Below are positions 34,216-43,189 of a stretch of 62,368 bases of DNA, piece by piece. The stretch is from Bacteroidales bacterium UBA4284 (GTDB lineage: Bacteria; Bacteroidota; Bacteroidia; Bacteroidales; UBA932). How positions within the stretch are numbered: the first letter of the stretch is position 1; every line of letters starts with the position of its first letter. The notes below the pieces were generated by a model that had not been told where the DNA came from, ran no database searches, and was given only the letters and a program-made list of their open reading frames with translations. The stretch is from positions 1 through 62,368 of the forward strand of contig DGVM01000043.1 in the NCBI GenBank assembly GCA_002395925.1, read 5' to 3'. Made by a program: the position numbers and the translations under genes.

Positions 34216-35238
34216 TTATCGCATGAGGAAGGAATAGTGGTCTGTATTCTTGAGTGCCATGCAGGTTCCGCGCGCGACCGCATGCAGAGGGTCTTCGCAT
34301 ACGTGGAACTGGATGTTGACCTTGTCTGTGAGACGTTTGTCGAGGCCGCGCAGCTGGGCGCCGCCGCCGGAAAGGTAGATGCCGTTCTCCACGATGTCGG
34401 AATACAGCTCGGGAGGAGTGTTCTCCAGGACGTGGAGGATGGATGTCTCTATCTTGGCGATGGATTTGTCCAGGCAGTGTGCGATTTCCTGATGGGTGAT
34501 GGTGGCCTCCACCGGGTGTGCTGTCATGAGGTTGGGTCCGCGCACGATGAACGGCTCGGGCTCGTCCACGAGGTCGGGGATGACTGCTCCGACTGCAATC
34601 TTGATCTTCTCTGCGGTGATTTCACCGACCTTGATGTTGTGCTGCTGACGGAGGTACTGCTGTATGTCGGAGGTGAACACGTCACCTGCGGTACGGATGC
34701 TCTCCTGGACCACGAGGCCGCCGAGGGAGATTACCGCGATTTCGGTGGTGCCGCCGCCTATATCGACGACCATGTTGCCGATAGGCTTCTCGACCTCGAG
34801 GCCGATACCCAGGGCGGACGCCATGGGCTCGAAGATGAGGTAAACGTCACGGCCGCCGGCATGCTCGGTGGAGTCGCGGACAGCTCTGATTTCCACTTCC
34901 GTGGAGCCCGAAGGGATGCCTACGACCACCTTGAGGTTGGGGGTGAAGAGGCTGCGGTGCTTGCTGTTTACCTGCTTGATAAAGCCGCGGATCATCATCT
35001 CTGCGGCATTGAAGTCGGCGATTACGCCGTCCCTCAGAGGGCGGATAGTACGTATTCCGGGGTTGTTGCGTTCGTGCATCAGCTTGGCCTTCTGGCCGAT
35101 GGCTATGCACTTGCCAGTGCTGTTGTCTATTGCTACTATGCTGGGCTCGTCCAGGACGATCTGGTCGTTCTGGTAGATGACGGTATTGGCGGTACCGAGA
35201 TCGATGGCGAGCTCTTGGTTTAGGAACGAAAATGCCAT
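34216..35238 (-). CDS. mreB: Actin-like rod shape protein MreB
   Basis: A 340-aa actin-fold ATPase that guides side-wall synthesis. AIDLGTANTVIY (phosphate 1), MVVDIGGGTTEIAVISLGG (phosphate 2) and YLSGGGAQLRGLD (adenosine) are in place. The ATG at 35238 is chosen by the family N-terminus (MAFSFLNQELAIDLG) and by the box 27 bases upstream. First gene of the elongasome operon. Confidence 0.97.
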   Translation of the reverse strand: MAFSFLNQELAIDLGTANTVIYQNDQIVLDEPSIVAIDNSTGKCIAIGQKAKLMHERNNPGIRTIRPLRDGVIADFNAAEMMIRGFIKQVNSKHRSLFTPNLKVVVGIPSGSTEVEIRAVRDSTEHAGGRDVYLIFEPMASALGIGLEVEKPIGNMVVDIGGGTTEIAVISLGGLVVQESIRTAGDVFTSDIQQYLRQQHNIKVGEITAEKIKIAVGAVIPDLVDEPEPFIVRGPNLMTAHPVEATITHQEIAHCLDKSIAKIETSILHVLENTPPELYSDIVENGIYLSGGGAQLRGLDKRLTDKVNIQFHVCEDPLHAVARGTCMALKNTDHYSFLMR

Positions 35239-35265
35239 AATGCTGTACAGAATCGGATATTCGTA

Positions 35266-35273
35266 CAAATTTA
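35266..35273 (-). promoter_or_regulatory. -7 box TAAATTTG for the mreB operon
   Basis: A perfect match, 27 bases before the mreB ATG and divergent from the ispD box. Confidence 0.65.
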
Positions 35274-35295
35274 AGCAAAATTCCACAAAATCCCT

Positions 35296-35303
35296 TAAAT
35301 TTG
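35296..35303 (+). promoter_or_regulatory. -7 box TAAATTTG for ispD
   Basis: A perfect match, 24 bases before the ispD ATG at 35328. Confidence 0.65.
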
Positions 35304-35327
35304 TGGTATAATATTTCAGCGCTTTTT

Positions 35328-35999
35328 ATGGCAAGGGAAGTATATGCGGTATTTGTGGCTGGCGGCAGCGGCACCCGTATGGGCTCCGAGCAGCCCAAGC
35401 AGTTTCTGGAGCTTGGAGGAGTCCCGATTCTCCAGCGTACCGTCGAGCGCTTTCTGGAGGCGGAACCGTCCGCAAAAGTCATAACCGTACTGCCCGCGAC
35501 CCATGTTGATGAGTGGAAAGAGCTGTGCATAAGGTATGCGGTCTCGTTCCCCCAGGTCATAGTGAAGGGGGGAATCACCCGCTTTCATTCCGTGCTCGCG
35601 GCCCTGGAAAAAGTGCCTCCCGGCGCAATAGTCTCCATTCACGACGGCGTGCGGCCGCTGGTGCCGGCTTCCCTGGTCAGGGCCATGCTCGATGCCATGT
35701 CTGCACCCGGCGGTCCCGAGGCTCTGATTCCCGTACTACCCGTTACGGATACCCTCCGCAGCATCGTGCCCGGCGCTCCGGCCCCCGACCGCAGCGCCAT
35801 GGTTGCCGTGCAGACTCCGCAGATGTTCCTGTCGGAAAAGATAAAGGCCGCCTACAGGCAGCCTTACGATACTATGTTCACAGACGACGCTTCCGTCGCC
35901 GAGCGCGCCGGCATGGTCATCTCCACCATTCACGGCGACAAATTCAACATCAAAATCACTACGCCCGAAGACCTGCGCCTCGCCCGCCTCCTCTTATAG
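35328..35999 (+). CDS. ispD: 2-C-methyl-D-erythritol 4-phosphate cytidylyltransferase
   Basis: A 223-aa enzyme that joins CTP and MEP in the non-mevalonate isoprenoid pathway. VFVAGGSGTRMGSEQPKQFLELGG is the nucleotide loop, HDGVRPLV the conserved middle, TDDASVAER and NIKITTPEDL the end. The ATG at 35328 fits the box and family start; the open frame begins 27 bases earlier on the promoter. It ends overlapping the convergent lrp gene by 6 bases. Confidence 0.96.
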   Translation: MAREVYAVFVAGGSGTRMGSEQPKQFLELGGVPILQRTVERFLEAEPSAKVITVLPATHVDEWKELCIRYAVSFPQVIVKGGITRFHSVLAALEKVPPGAIVSIHDGVRPLVPASLVRAMLDAMSAPGGPEALIPVLPVTDTLRSIVPGAPAPDRSAMVAVQTPQMFLSEKIKAAYRQPYDTMFTDDASVAERAGMVISTIHGDKFNIKITTPEDLRLARLLL

Positions 36000-36485
36000 G
36001 TTCCGGAAAGTCGTATTCTTGAAGTCCTTGACCCAGACCTGGCGTTCGAAAGCCTGGTCCAGCGAAATCATGGTCTCCGTGGATTGTACGTAGGGAATGC
36101 GCTGGATGGTGTTGATGATGGTTTCCATCAGGTGGTCGTTGTCGATGCAGTAGAGCTTGAGCAGCAGTGCTGCACGGCCGGTCACGAAGTGGCACTCCAC
36201 GATCTCGGGGATGTGCTTTAGCGCATCCACAACCTCCTGGTACTTATTGCCTTCTGTCAGCGAAATGCTGATGTAGGCGCAGACATCGAGCCCGAGCGCG
36301 GCGGGCTTTACCATCATCTGGGAGCCGGCGATGACGCCTCCTTCTTCTAGCTTCTTGATTCTCTGGTGCACGGCTGCCCCGGAGATGCCGCACTCGCGTG
36401 CGATCTCCAGGTAGGGCATCCTGGCGTTGTTGACAAGATAGTAGAGAATTTTGCGGTCGGTTTCGTCGAGTTTATAATTGGCCAT
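35994..36485 (-). CDS. Lrp/AsnC-family regulator
   Basis: A 163-aa protein: an N-terminal HTH (LDETDRKILYYLVNNARMPYLEIARECGISGAAVHQRIKKLEEGG) and a C-terminal RAM ligand domain (YISISLTEG..., VVDALKHIPEIVECHFVTG). It answers an amino acid or similar small ligand; which one is not clear. It lies 3 bases after topA and is probably made from the same mRNA. Confidence 0.93.
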   Translation of the reverse strand: MANYKLDETDRKILYYLVNNARMPYLEIARECGISGAAVHQRIKKLEEGGVIAGSQMMVKPAALGLDVCAYISISLTEGNKYQEVVDALKHIPEIVECHFVTGRAALLLKLYCIDNDHLMETIINTIQRIPYVQSTETMISLDQAFERQVWVKDFKNTTFRNL

Positions 36486-36488
36486 GCT

Positions 36489-38801
36489 TTACTTTTTCTT
36501 GCTGAACCTGCGTCCCGACGCGGTAGGGGCGCCGGAAGCGATTATCTGCTTGCAGGCCTCTTCGGTCAGGGATTCCGCGTCGGTTCCGCGGGGAATTCTG
36601 TAATTGTTGCCGTCGTATTTGATGTAGGGACCGTAGCGTCCGTTCAGCACGCTTATTCCGCTCTCCGTCCATTCGTGGATCGGGGCGGCGATGGCCTGCT
36701 TCTTGGCGGCGTCGGATTCTATGATTGCTATGCATTCTTCCAGGCTCACCTTGAGAGGGTCCTTGCCCTTGGGCAGGGAAACATTCTGCTCGCCCCATTT
36801 GAGGTAAGGGCCGTAACGACCCTTGGTGGCGATAATCTCAACGCCCTGATATTCACCGATGTTGCGCGGGAGGTTGAACAGTTTTACTGCGTCTTCGACG
36901 GTCAGGTTTTCGATTATCTGGCCCTTGGCAAGGCTTGCGGACTGGCGGTGTTCGCCTTCGCCTTTCTGAACGTAGGGTCCGAACTGTCCGAGGCGGGCGG
37001 TAATCATCTGGCCGTCGGTGGGGTCGATGCCGATTTCCCTTTCGATGTGTCCGTACTGGCGGTTGGCCATGGCTTCATCGACCTTGTGGTGGAACGGGGT
37101 GTAAAAGTCGGAGATGACCTTGTTCCACTGTTTCTCGCCGCTTGCTATCTGGTCGAAATCCTTCTCCACGTTGGCGGTGAAGTCGTAGTCCATGATGTCG
37201 GAGAAACTGCCTGTGAGATAGTCGGTAACGAGGATTCCGACATCGGTGGGAAGGAGTTTGCCCTTCTCGGCCCCGATGGTTTCGGTCTTGCTGGTCTCGC
37301 TCAGCTGCGCCCCATTGAGTACTAGGTTGCGTACCTGGACTTTCCGGCCTTCCTTGTCGCCTTTGACCAGATAGCCGCGGGCCTTGGTGAGGGTGGCTAT
37401 GGTAGGTGCGTAGGTGGAAGGACGGCCGATGCCGAGTTCCTCCATTTTCTTGACGAGGGTCGGCTCCGAGTAGCGGAATGGGGCTTGGTTGTATTTGCAG
37501 TCGGCATGCACGCTGACGGCGTCGAGCTGCTGTCCGACGCTCAGTCCCGGCAGTACGGGCTGGCCTTCGAGTTCTTCATCTTCGTCGTCGGAGCCCTCGC
37601 GGTAGAGGCGCAGGAAGCCGTCGAACAGTATCTGGACGGACTGCATGGAATACTTCTCGTCGCGGCGGTCGATTTCTACCTGGAAGTTGGTGTTGAGCAC
37701 CCTGGCCTCCGCCATCTGGGATGCGACCGTGCGCTTCCAGATAAGCTGGTAGAGCTTCTTCTCCTGCTGCGTGCCTTCGATGTCGGTGTTGGTTACGAAG
37801 GTGGGGCGGATGGCCTCATGTGCCTCCTGTGCGCCCTTGGAGTGGGTATGATACTGGCGCGGATGAGACATCTCTGCGCCGAAGTTGTTGATGATGAACT
37901 CCTTGGTTGTGCCCACCGCGAGTGCGGACAGGTTGGTGGAGTCGGTACGCATGTAGGTTATCAGACCCCTTTCGTACAGGGACTGGGCAATACGCATGGT
38001 CGTGCTCACGGGCAGGTGGAGCTTGCGGGCGGCCTCCTGCTGGAGGGTCGAAGTGGTGAAGGGCGGCGGCGGAACCCTTTGCCCCTCCTTGCTGTCGATG
38101 GAAGCGATGGTGTAGATGGCTCCGATGCAGTCGTTGAGGAAGTTACGGGCGTCTTCGATGCTTTCGAACCTCTTGTCCAGCAGGCCTTTGACAAGCGAAC
38201 CCTGGGCATTGAATTCCGCCTCTACGCGATAGTAGGGGGCGGGGGAGAAGGCGTTGATCTCCCTTTCGCGGTCCACGACCAGCTTCAGTACCACGGACTG
38301 TACACGTCCGGCGGAAAGACCCCTCTGGATTTTTCTCCACAGTATGGGAGAAAGCTCGAATCCCACCAGCCTGTCGAGCACGCGGCGGGCTTGCTGGGCA
38401 TTCACCAGATCCATGTCGATGGACCGTGGATTCTGTACGGCGTGGAGTATTGCTTCCTTGGTAATCTCGTGGAATACAATGCGTTTGGTCTTAGACGGAA
38501 GCAGTCCGAGGGTTTCGCTGAGGTGCCAGGAGATAGCTTCTCCTTCGCGGTCCTCATCGGAAGCCAGCCATACTACGGAGGATGCATCCGCAAGCTTCTT
38601 GAGTTCGTTGACTACTTTCTTCTTGTCTGCGGGGATGACGTATTCCGGCCGGAATCCGTTCTGTATGTCTATACTCAGGCTTTTGTCCTGCAGGTCACGG
38701 ATGTGTCCGAAGCTGGAACGCACGACAAAACCGTCTCCCAGGTAGTTCTGGATTGTCTTGGCCTTTGTAGGGGACTCAACTATCACTAAATTCTTTTCCA
38801 T
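36489..38801 (-). CDS. topA: DNA topoisomerase I
   Basis: A 770-aa type IA topoisomerase that relaxes negative supercoils. LVIVESPTKAKTIQNYLG opens the TOPRIM domain, ASDEDREGEAISWHL is its acidic motif, and GLITYMRTDSTNLS has the active-site Tyr. The tail carries repeats of the GRYGPYIKY type (near 605, 655 and 720) instead of Cys4 zinc fingers, as in other Bacteroidota. Its promoter is at 38821-38828, divergent from the PBP gene. Confidence 0.97.
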   Translation of the reverse strand: MEKNLVIVESPTKAKTIQNYLGDGFVVRSSFGHIRDLQDKSLSIDIQNGFRPEYVIPADKKKVVNELKKLADASSVVWLASDEDREGEAISWHLSETLGLLPSKTKRIVFHEITKEAILHAVQNPRSIDMDLVNAQQARRVLDRLVGFELSPILWRKIQRGLSAGRVQSVVLKLVVDREREINAFSPAPYYRVEAEFNAQGSLVKGLLDKRFESIEDARNFLNDCIGAIYTIASIDSKEGQRVPPPPFTTSTLQQEAARKLHLPVSTTMRIAQSLYERGLITYMRTDSTNLSALAVGTTKEFIINNFGAEMSHPRQYHTHSKGAQEAHEAIRPTFVTNTDIEGTQQEKKLYQLIWKRTVASQMAEARVLNTNFQVEIDRRDEKYSMQSVQILFDGFLRLYREGSDDEDEELEGQPVLPGLSVGQQLDAVSVHADCKYNQAPFRYSEPTLVKKMEELGIGRPSTYAPTIATLTKARGYLVKGDKEGRKVQVRNLVLNGAQLSETSKTETIGAEKGKLLPTDVGILVTDYLTGSFSDIMDYDFTANVEKDFDQIASGEKQWNKVISDFYTPFHHKVDEAMANRQYGHIEREIGIDPTDGQMITARLGQFGPYVQKGEGEHRQSASLAKGQIIENLTVEDAVKLFNLPRNIGEYQGVEIIATKGRYGPYLKWGEQNVSLPKGKDPLKVSLEECIAIIESDAAKKQAIAAPIHEWTESGISVLNGRYGPYIKYDGNNYRIPRGTDAESLTEEACKQIIASGAPTASGRRFSKKK

Positions 38802-38820
38802 AAATCTTCGAATTCGGCCA

Positions 38821-38828
38821 CAAATTTA
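38821..38828 (-). promoter_or_regulatory. -7 box TAAATTTG for topA
   Basis: A perfect match, 19 bases before the topA ATG. Confidence 0.65.
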
Positions 38829-38850
38829 AGGCGTTTTTCCGAATTTTCTC

Positions 38851-38858
38851 TAATTTTG
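38851..38858 (+). promoter_or_regulatory. -7 box TAATTTTG for the PBP1A gene
   Basis: A perfect TAnnTTTG match, 18 bases before the ATG at 38877. Confidence 0.65.
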
Positions 38859-38876
38859 TGTTTTCAAGTATCGGAA

Positions 38877-41225
38877 ATGACTGACAAGACCAAACGAACA
38901 ATAGTAAAATGGTACTGGATTCTGCTCGTGGCTCCGTTCGCAGCAGTATTCCTCATGTTGCTTTTCGTCGGGCTTTTTGCAAAACTCCCTTCATTTGAGG
39001 AACTTGAGCATCCCGACAATAAACTTGCCACCCAGGTTCTGGCCCAGGACGGAGAAGTCCTGACGACCTTCCACATCGAAAACCGCACGTATGTATCTTA
39101 CGACGAGCTTTCGGAGCATCTGGTGCACGCCGCCGTCGCAACCGAGGACGTACGCTTCTACAAACATTCGGGCGTAGATATGAAGGGCCTCGGGCGCGTA
39201 GCCGTCAAAACCCTGCTGCTGCGCGACTCCAGCCAGGGAGGCGGCAGTACCATCACCCAGCAGCTCGCAAAGACCCTGTATCCCCGTGGCGAGAGGCAGA
39301 GCAAGCTGGCCCTCGTGGTCACCAAATTCAAGGAATGGATTACCGCCGCCAGGCTCGAGAGGGACTATACCAAGGACGAGATAATCGCCATGTACCTAAA
39401 CTCCATCTTCTTCGGCAGCGGCGCATTCGGGGTCAAGGCGGCCTCCGAGACCTTCTTCGCCAAGGAGCCTGCCGACCTCAACATCCAGGAGAGCGCGATG
39501 CTGGTAGGCATGGTCAACAAGCCCACCCGCTACAATCCCGTCCTCAACCCCGACAACGCATTGAACCGCCGCAATTTCGTGCTGGGCCAGATGGCCAAGG
39601 CAGGGTACATAAGCAAGGCGGAGCGCGATTCCCTCCGCGGGCTGCCCATCGTCCTGGACTACCATGTGATGGACCATAACTCCGGCCACGCCCCTTACTT
39701 CCGCGACATGCTCCGCCGCGACATGAACGCCAAGAAGCCCCGCCGCGCCGACTATCAGTACGTGGAGGACTATTCCGCCGATTCGCTCCGCTGGGCTTCC
39801 GACGCCATCTACGGCTGGCTGACCAAGAACAAGAAACCCGACGGCAGCTCCTACAACCTCGACAAGGACGGCCTGCGCATCTATACCACCATCGACTACA
39901 AGATGCAGGTGTTTGCCGAAGAGGCCGTGAGCGAGCACCTCGGAGGCTACCTTCAGAGTGCCTTCAACCGGGAGCTCAAAGGCAAACGCAACAAGCCCTT
40001 CGCAAACGACATCGACAAGGCCACCGTGGAGCGTCTCATGAGCCAGGCACGACGCTGGAGCGACCGTTACCGCGTCCAGAAGAAATCCGGCGTGCCCGAG
40101 GCCGAGATACTCGCCCAGTTCGACAAGCCCGTAAAGATGCGCGTCTTCGCCTGGAACAAGAAGGGTTACATCGACACCACCATGACGCCCAACGATTCCA
40201 TACGCTACTACAAGAGTTTCCTTCGCTGCGGATTCGTGGCCATCGAGGCCGGCACCGGCAATGTAAAGGCATACGTGGGAGGTCCCAACTACAGGTACTT
40301 CAAGTACGACAATGTCAGCCAGGCCAAGCGTCAGGTGGGCTCCACAATCAAACCTTTCCTTTATACGCTCGCAATGCAGGAGGGCATGACTCCCTGCGAC
40401 CGCGTAGTCTGCACGCCCCAGACCTTCGTCAACTGGGACGGCAGCACCTGGACTCCGAGGAGCACCGACAAGGCCGAAATCATCGGTCAGACCGTTACCC
40501 TCAAGTGGGGCCTCGCCAACAGCTCCAACAACATATCTGCCTTCCTCATGAAGCAGTTCGGGCCTCAGGCTATGGCGCAGATGATGCACCGTATGGGCAT
40601 CCACAGCCATGTCGATGAGGTTTATGCCCTGTGCGTAGGTCCTGCCGACATAGCTCTGTACGAGATGGTTGCGGCCTACAATACCTTCCCCTCCGGAGGC
40701 ATCTATTCTTCTCCCCTGTACGTGACGCGCATAGAGGACAGCCAGGGCAACGTCATCACGGAGCACACCAACGCCAAGAGCGAAGCCATAAGCGCTTCCA
40801 CCGCCTACCTCATGGCCAACCTCATGCAGGGAGTAGTCAACGGAGGCACCGGCAGCCGCCTGCGCTACGCATACAACCTCAAGGGCGAAATTGCCGGCAA
40901 GACCGGTACGACCAACGACTGTTCCGACGGCTGGTTCATAGGATATACGCCCAAGATTACGGCCGGCGCATGGATAGGAGGCGAGGACCGCCAGATTCAC
41001 TTCAACTCCCTGGACGGATCCCGCATGGCCCTGCCTATCTGGGGCATCTGGATGAAGAAATGCATCGCCGCGGGCATATTTAACGAAAACGACGTCTTTA
41101 CCGCCCCTGCGAGCGTCAACTTCAGTCTCGACTGCTCTTCCAGCGGCACCTTCCTGGGTGGCGACGAGGAGCCTCAAGAACTGGAGAATCAAAGCAGTCA
41201 GGAAACCGAATACTATTTCAACTGA
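38877..41225 (+). CDS. Class A penicillin-binding protein (PBP1A type)
   Basis: A 782-aa bifunctional enzyme. Membrane helix (about 15-35); GT51 glycosyltransferase (VATEDVRFYKHSGVD with catalytic Glu, GGSTITQQLAKTLYP); then transpeptidase with VGSTIKPFLYT (SxxK), SSNNIS (SxN) and AGKTGTTNDCSDGWF (KTGT). It both extends and cross-links glycan strands. The ATG at 38877 is set by the box at 38851-38858. It forms a likely operon with ddl (1 base apart) and prmC. Confidence 0.96.
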   Translation: MTDKTKRTIVKWYWILLVAPFAAVFLMLLFVGLFAKLPSFEELEHPDNKLATQVLAQDGEVLTTFHIENRTYVSYDELSEHLVHAAVATEDVRFYKHSGVDMKGLGRVAVKTLLLRDSSQGGGSTITQQLAKTLYPRGERQSKLALVVTKFKEWITAARLERDYTKDEIIAMYLNSIFFGSGAFGVKAASETFFAKEPADLNIQESAMLVGMVNKPTRYNPVLNPDNALNRRNFVLGQMAKAGYISKAERDSLRGLPIVLDYHVMDHNSGHAPYFRDMLRRDMNAKKPRRADYQYVEDYSADSLRWASDAIYGWLTKNKKPDGSSYNLDKDGLRIYTTIDYKMQVFAEEAVSEHLGGYLQSAFNRELKGKRNKPFANDIDKATVERLMSQARRWSDRYRVQKKSGVPEAEILAQFDKPVKMRVFAWNKKGYIDTTMTPNDSIRYYKSFLRCGFVAIEAGTGNVKAYVGGPNYRYFKYDNVSQAKRQVGSTIKPFLYTLAMQEGMTPCDRVVCTPQTFVNWDGSTWTPRSTDKAEIIGQTVTLKWGLANSSNNISAFLMKQFGPQAMAQMMHRMGIHSHVDEVYALCVGPADIALYEMVAAYNTFPSGGIYSSPLYVTRIEDSQGNVITEHTNAKSEAISASTAYLMANLMQGVVNGGTGSRLRYAYNLKGEIAGKTGTTNDCSDGWFIGYTPKITAGAWIGGEDRQIHFNSLDGSRMALPIWGIWMKKCIAAGIFNENDVFTAPASVNFSLDCSSSGTFLGGDEEPQELENQSSQETEYYFN

Positions 41226-41226
41226 T

Positions 41227-42243
41227 ATGTCAAAGTATAACACCATAGCGGTCATCTACGGCAGCGATTCCTCGGAATGGGAGGTTTCGTGCCGCAGCGG
41301 AGAGTTTGTAGCATCCGCAATCGACGACACCAATTACGACGTTTACGAGATATTTGCACGCTTCGGCGTGTGGAAGCTCGTCGCCTTCCGCAAGAAGAAT
41401 TCCATGCGCGTGACCTTCCCCGAGGAGGCCCGTCCCGACGTTGACAAGAGCGACTTCTCCGTATTCGTACTCGGCGAGAAGGTCAAGTTCGACTTTGCCT
41501 ACATAGTCCAGCACGGCGCTCCCGGCGAAACGGGGCAGTTCGAGGGCTATCTCGAGATGCTCGGCGTCCCCTGCAGCACCTGCGATTCGAGCACCTGCTC
41601 CATCGTATTCGACAAATACGCCTGCAAGTGCTATATCCGCGAGCTGGGACTGGCCAAATGCGCCCCGGATGTGTACGTCCGCCACGGCATGGACCACGAA
41701 GAGACCAAGGCCCTGGTGGCTCAGAAGCTGCGTTTCCCAGTATTCGTCAAACCCACCCAGGGAGGTTCGAGCTTCGGTGTCACTCGGGTCGTCAATCCCG
41801 ATGAGATGGCAGATGCCGTGCGTTACGCCTTCTCCGAGAACGAGACGGTCCTGATTGAGCAGGGCATCGAAGGACGGGAGCTGACCTGCGCGGCTTATTT
41901 TGACGGAAAGAAGGTAAGCGCTCTGCCCCTTATCGAGATCGTGTCCGAAAACGAGTATTTCGATTACGACGCCAAATACAACGGCCGCAGCCAGGAGATC
42001 TGCCCGGCTCCCGTGCCCGACGACGTCCGCGACCTGATTCAGCAGACCACTACCAAGATTTATTTCCGCCTTGGGTGCAGGGGAGTCGTCCGCATGGACT
42101 ACATCCTTGCCGAAGACGGACTCTATTTCCTGGAAATCAATACGATTCCCGGTATGACCAGCGCTTCTCTCGTACCTAAGATGGTGCGCGAGGCGGGTCT
42201 TTCGATGACGGAATTCCTCTCTACCATCATAGAGAATTCATAG
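41227..42243 (+). CDS. ddl: D-alanine-D-alanine ligase
   Basis: A 338-aa ATP-grasp enzyme making D-Ala-D-Ala for peptidoglycan. YGSDSSEWEVS is the N-terminal loop, HGAPGETGQFEGYLEMLGVPC the substrate site, FPVFVKPTQGGSSFGV the ATP loop, and FLEINTIPGMTSASLVPKM the metal site. It starts one base after the PBP stop. Confidence 0.95.
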   Translation: MSKYNTIAVIYGSDSSEWEVSCRSGEFVASAIDDTNYDVYEIFARFGVWKLVAFRKKNSMRVTFPEEARPDVDKSDFSVFVLGEKVKFDFAYIVQHGAPGETGQFEGYLEMLGVPCSTCDSSTCSIVFDKYACKCYIRELGLAKCAPDVYVRHGMDHEETKALVAQKLRFPVFVKPTQGGSSFGVTRVVNPDEMADAVRYAFSENETVLIEQGIEGRELTCAAYFDGKKVSALPLIEIVSENEYFDYDAKYNGRSQEICPAPVPDDVRDLIQQTTTKIYFRLGCRGVVRMDYILAEDGLYFLEINTIPGMTSASLVPKMVREAGLSMTEFLSTIIENS

Positions 42244-42244
42244 G

Positions 42245-43114
42245 GTGCCGCTCTCGCAGTTTATACGGCAGGCGGCTTCTTTGCTCGAGGCTCTGTATCC
42301 TCCGCGGGAGGCACGGAGCCTCGCTGAGCGTCTTGTGGAGGACATCCAGGGTGTACGTCCCTATGAGTGGGTGGTCAATCCGCAGCTGCAGGCCGCTCCG
42401 GAGCTCGACGTGGCCCTTCGGCGCCTTCTTGACGGAGAGCCGGTGCAATACGTGACCGGAGTTCAGGATTTCTACGGCCGGCGGTTCAGCGTGCGGCCTG
42501 GAGTGCTCATCCCACGTCCCGAGACAGAGATCCTCGTCCGGGAGGCTTGCGTAAGGGCTCTTCAGCTTCCCTCGCCGCGTGTGCTCGACCTTTGTACCGG
42601 CTCCGGCTGCATTGCCTGGAGCATCGCGCTCGAGGTCCCCGGAGCACGCGTGACCGCCGTTGACCTGTCCGACGGGGCTTTGGAGGTCGCCCGCTGCCAA
42701 AACCCGCGTGATTTGAGTATGGGAAGCGATAATGTGGACGGCGGAAGGCCTCTCTTTGTCAAGGCGGACGTGCTGGAGCCTCAGGATTATCCCGGCGGAC
42801 CTTTCGACATTCTCGTTTCCAATCCTCCTTACATACGCGAGAGCGAGAAGGCTGCGATGCACCGCAACGTGCTTGAGCACGAGCCCGCAATGGCTTTGTT
42901 CGTTCCCGATTCGGACCCTCTGCTGTTTTACCGGGCGATAGCCTCGACCGCCCGGCGTTCCCTTGTGCCTGGTGGCTGGGGAATAGTGGAGATAAACGAG
43001 TCCCTGGGGGAACAGACAGCGGCCGTATTCGAGCGGGCCGGCTTTGCAAAAGTCGAGATTCTGGACGATTTTTTCGGAAAACAGCGTTTCGTAAGCTTTA
43101 TCCGGCAGGCCTGA
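42245..43114 (+). CDS. prmC: Release factor glutamine methyltransferase, GTG start
   Basis: A 289-aa protein that methylates the GGQ glutamine of release factors. An N-terminal helical domain, then YVTGVQDFYGRRFSVRPGVLIPRPETE, the SAM loop LDLCTGSGCIAWSI and the NPPY catalytic motif. I place the start at GTG 42245, one base after the ddl stop; no ATG fits the family start. An intrinsic terminator follows. Confidence 0.94.
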   Translation: MPLSQFIRQAASLLEALYPPREARSLAERLVEDIQGVRPYEWVVNPQLQAAPELDVALRRLLDGEPVQYVTGVQDFYGRRFSVRPGVLIPRPETEILVREACVRALQLPSPRVLDLCTGSGCIAWSIALEVPGARVTAVDLSDGALEVARCQNPRDLSMGSDNVDGGRPLFVKADVLEPQDYPGGPFDILVSNPPYIRESEKAAMHRNVLEHEPAMALFVPDSDPLLFYRAIASTARRSLVPGGWGIVEINESLGEQTAAVFERAGFAKVEILDDFFGKQRFVSFIRQA

Positions 43115-43127
43115 GAGGCCGTTTTTT
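43104..43127 (+). terminator. Intrinsic terminator after prmC
   Basis: GGCC-TGAGA-GGCC with a possible longer CGGC/GCCG pairing, then G and six T (43122-43127). It overlaps the last codons of prmC. Confidence 0.75.
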
Positions 43128-43189
43128 CATTTAAGCGTTTCTTTTTGCCGGGAAACGGATAATAATTCCGTCCTTTGCACAAAAAGACT

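Noticed and set aside
33610..35223. A 537-codon open frame opposite mreB/mreC
   Set aside because: Antisense shadow of well-known genes in GC-rich sequence.
37485..38789. A 434-codon open frame opposite topA
   Set aside because: Antisense shadow without domain signs.
39396..41255. A 619-codon open frame opposite the PBP gene
   Set aside because: Antisense shadow; low complexity in Gly, Val and His and no domain.
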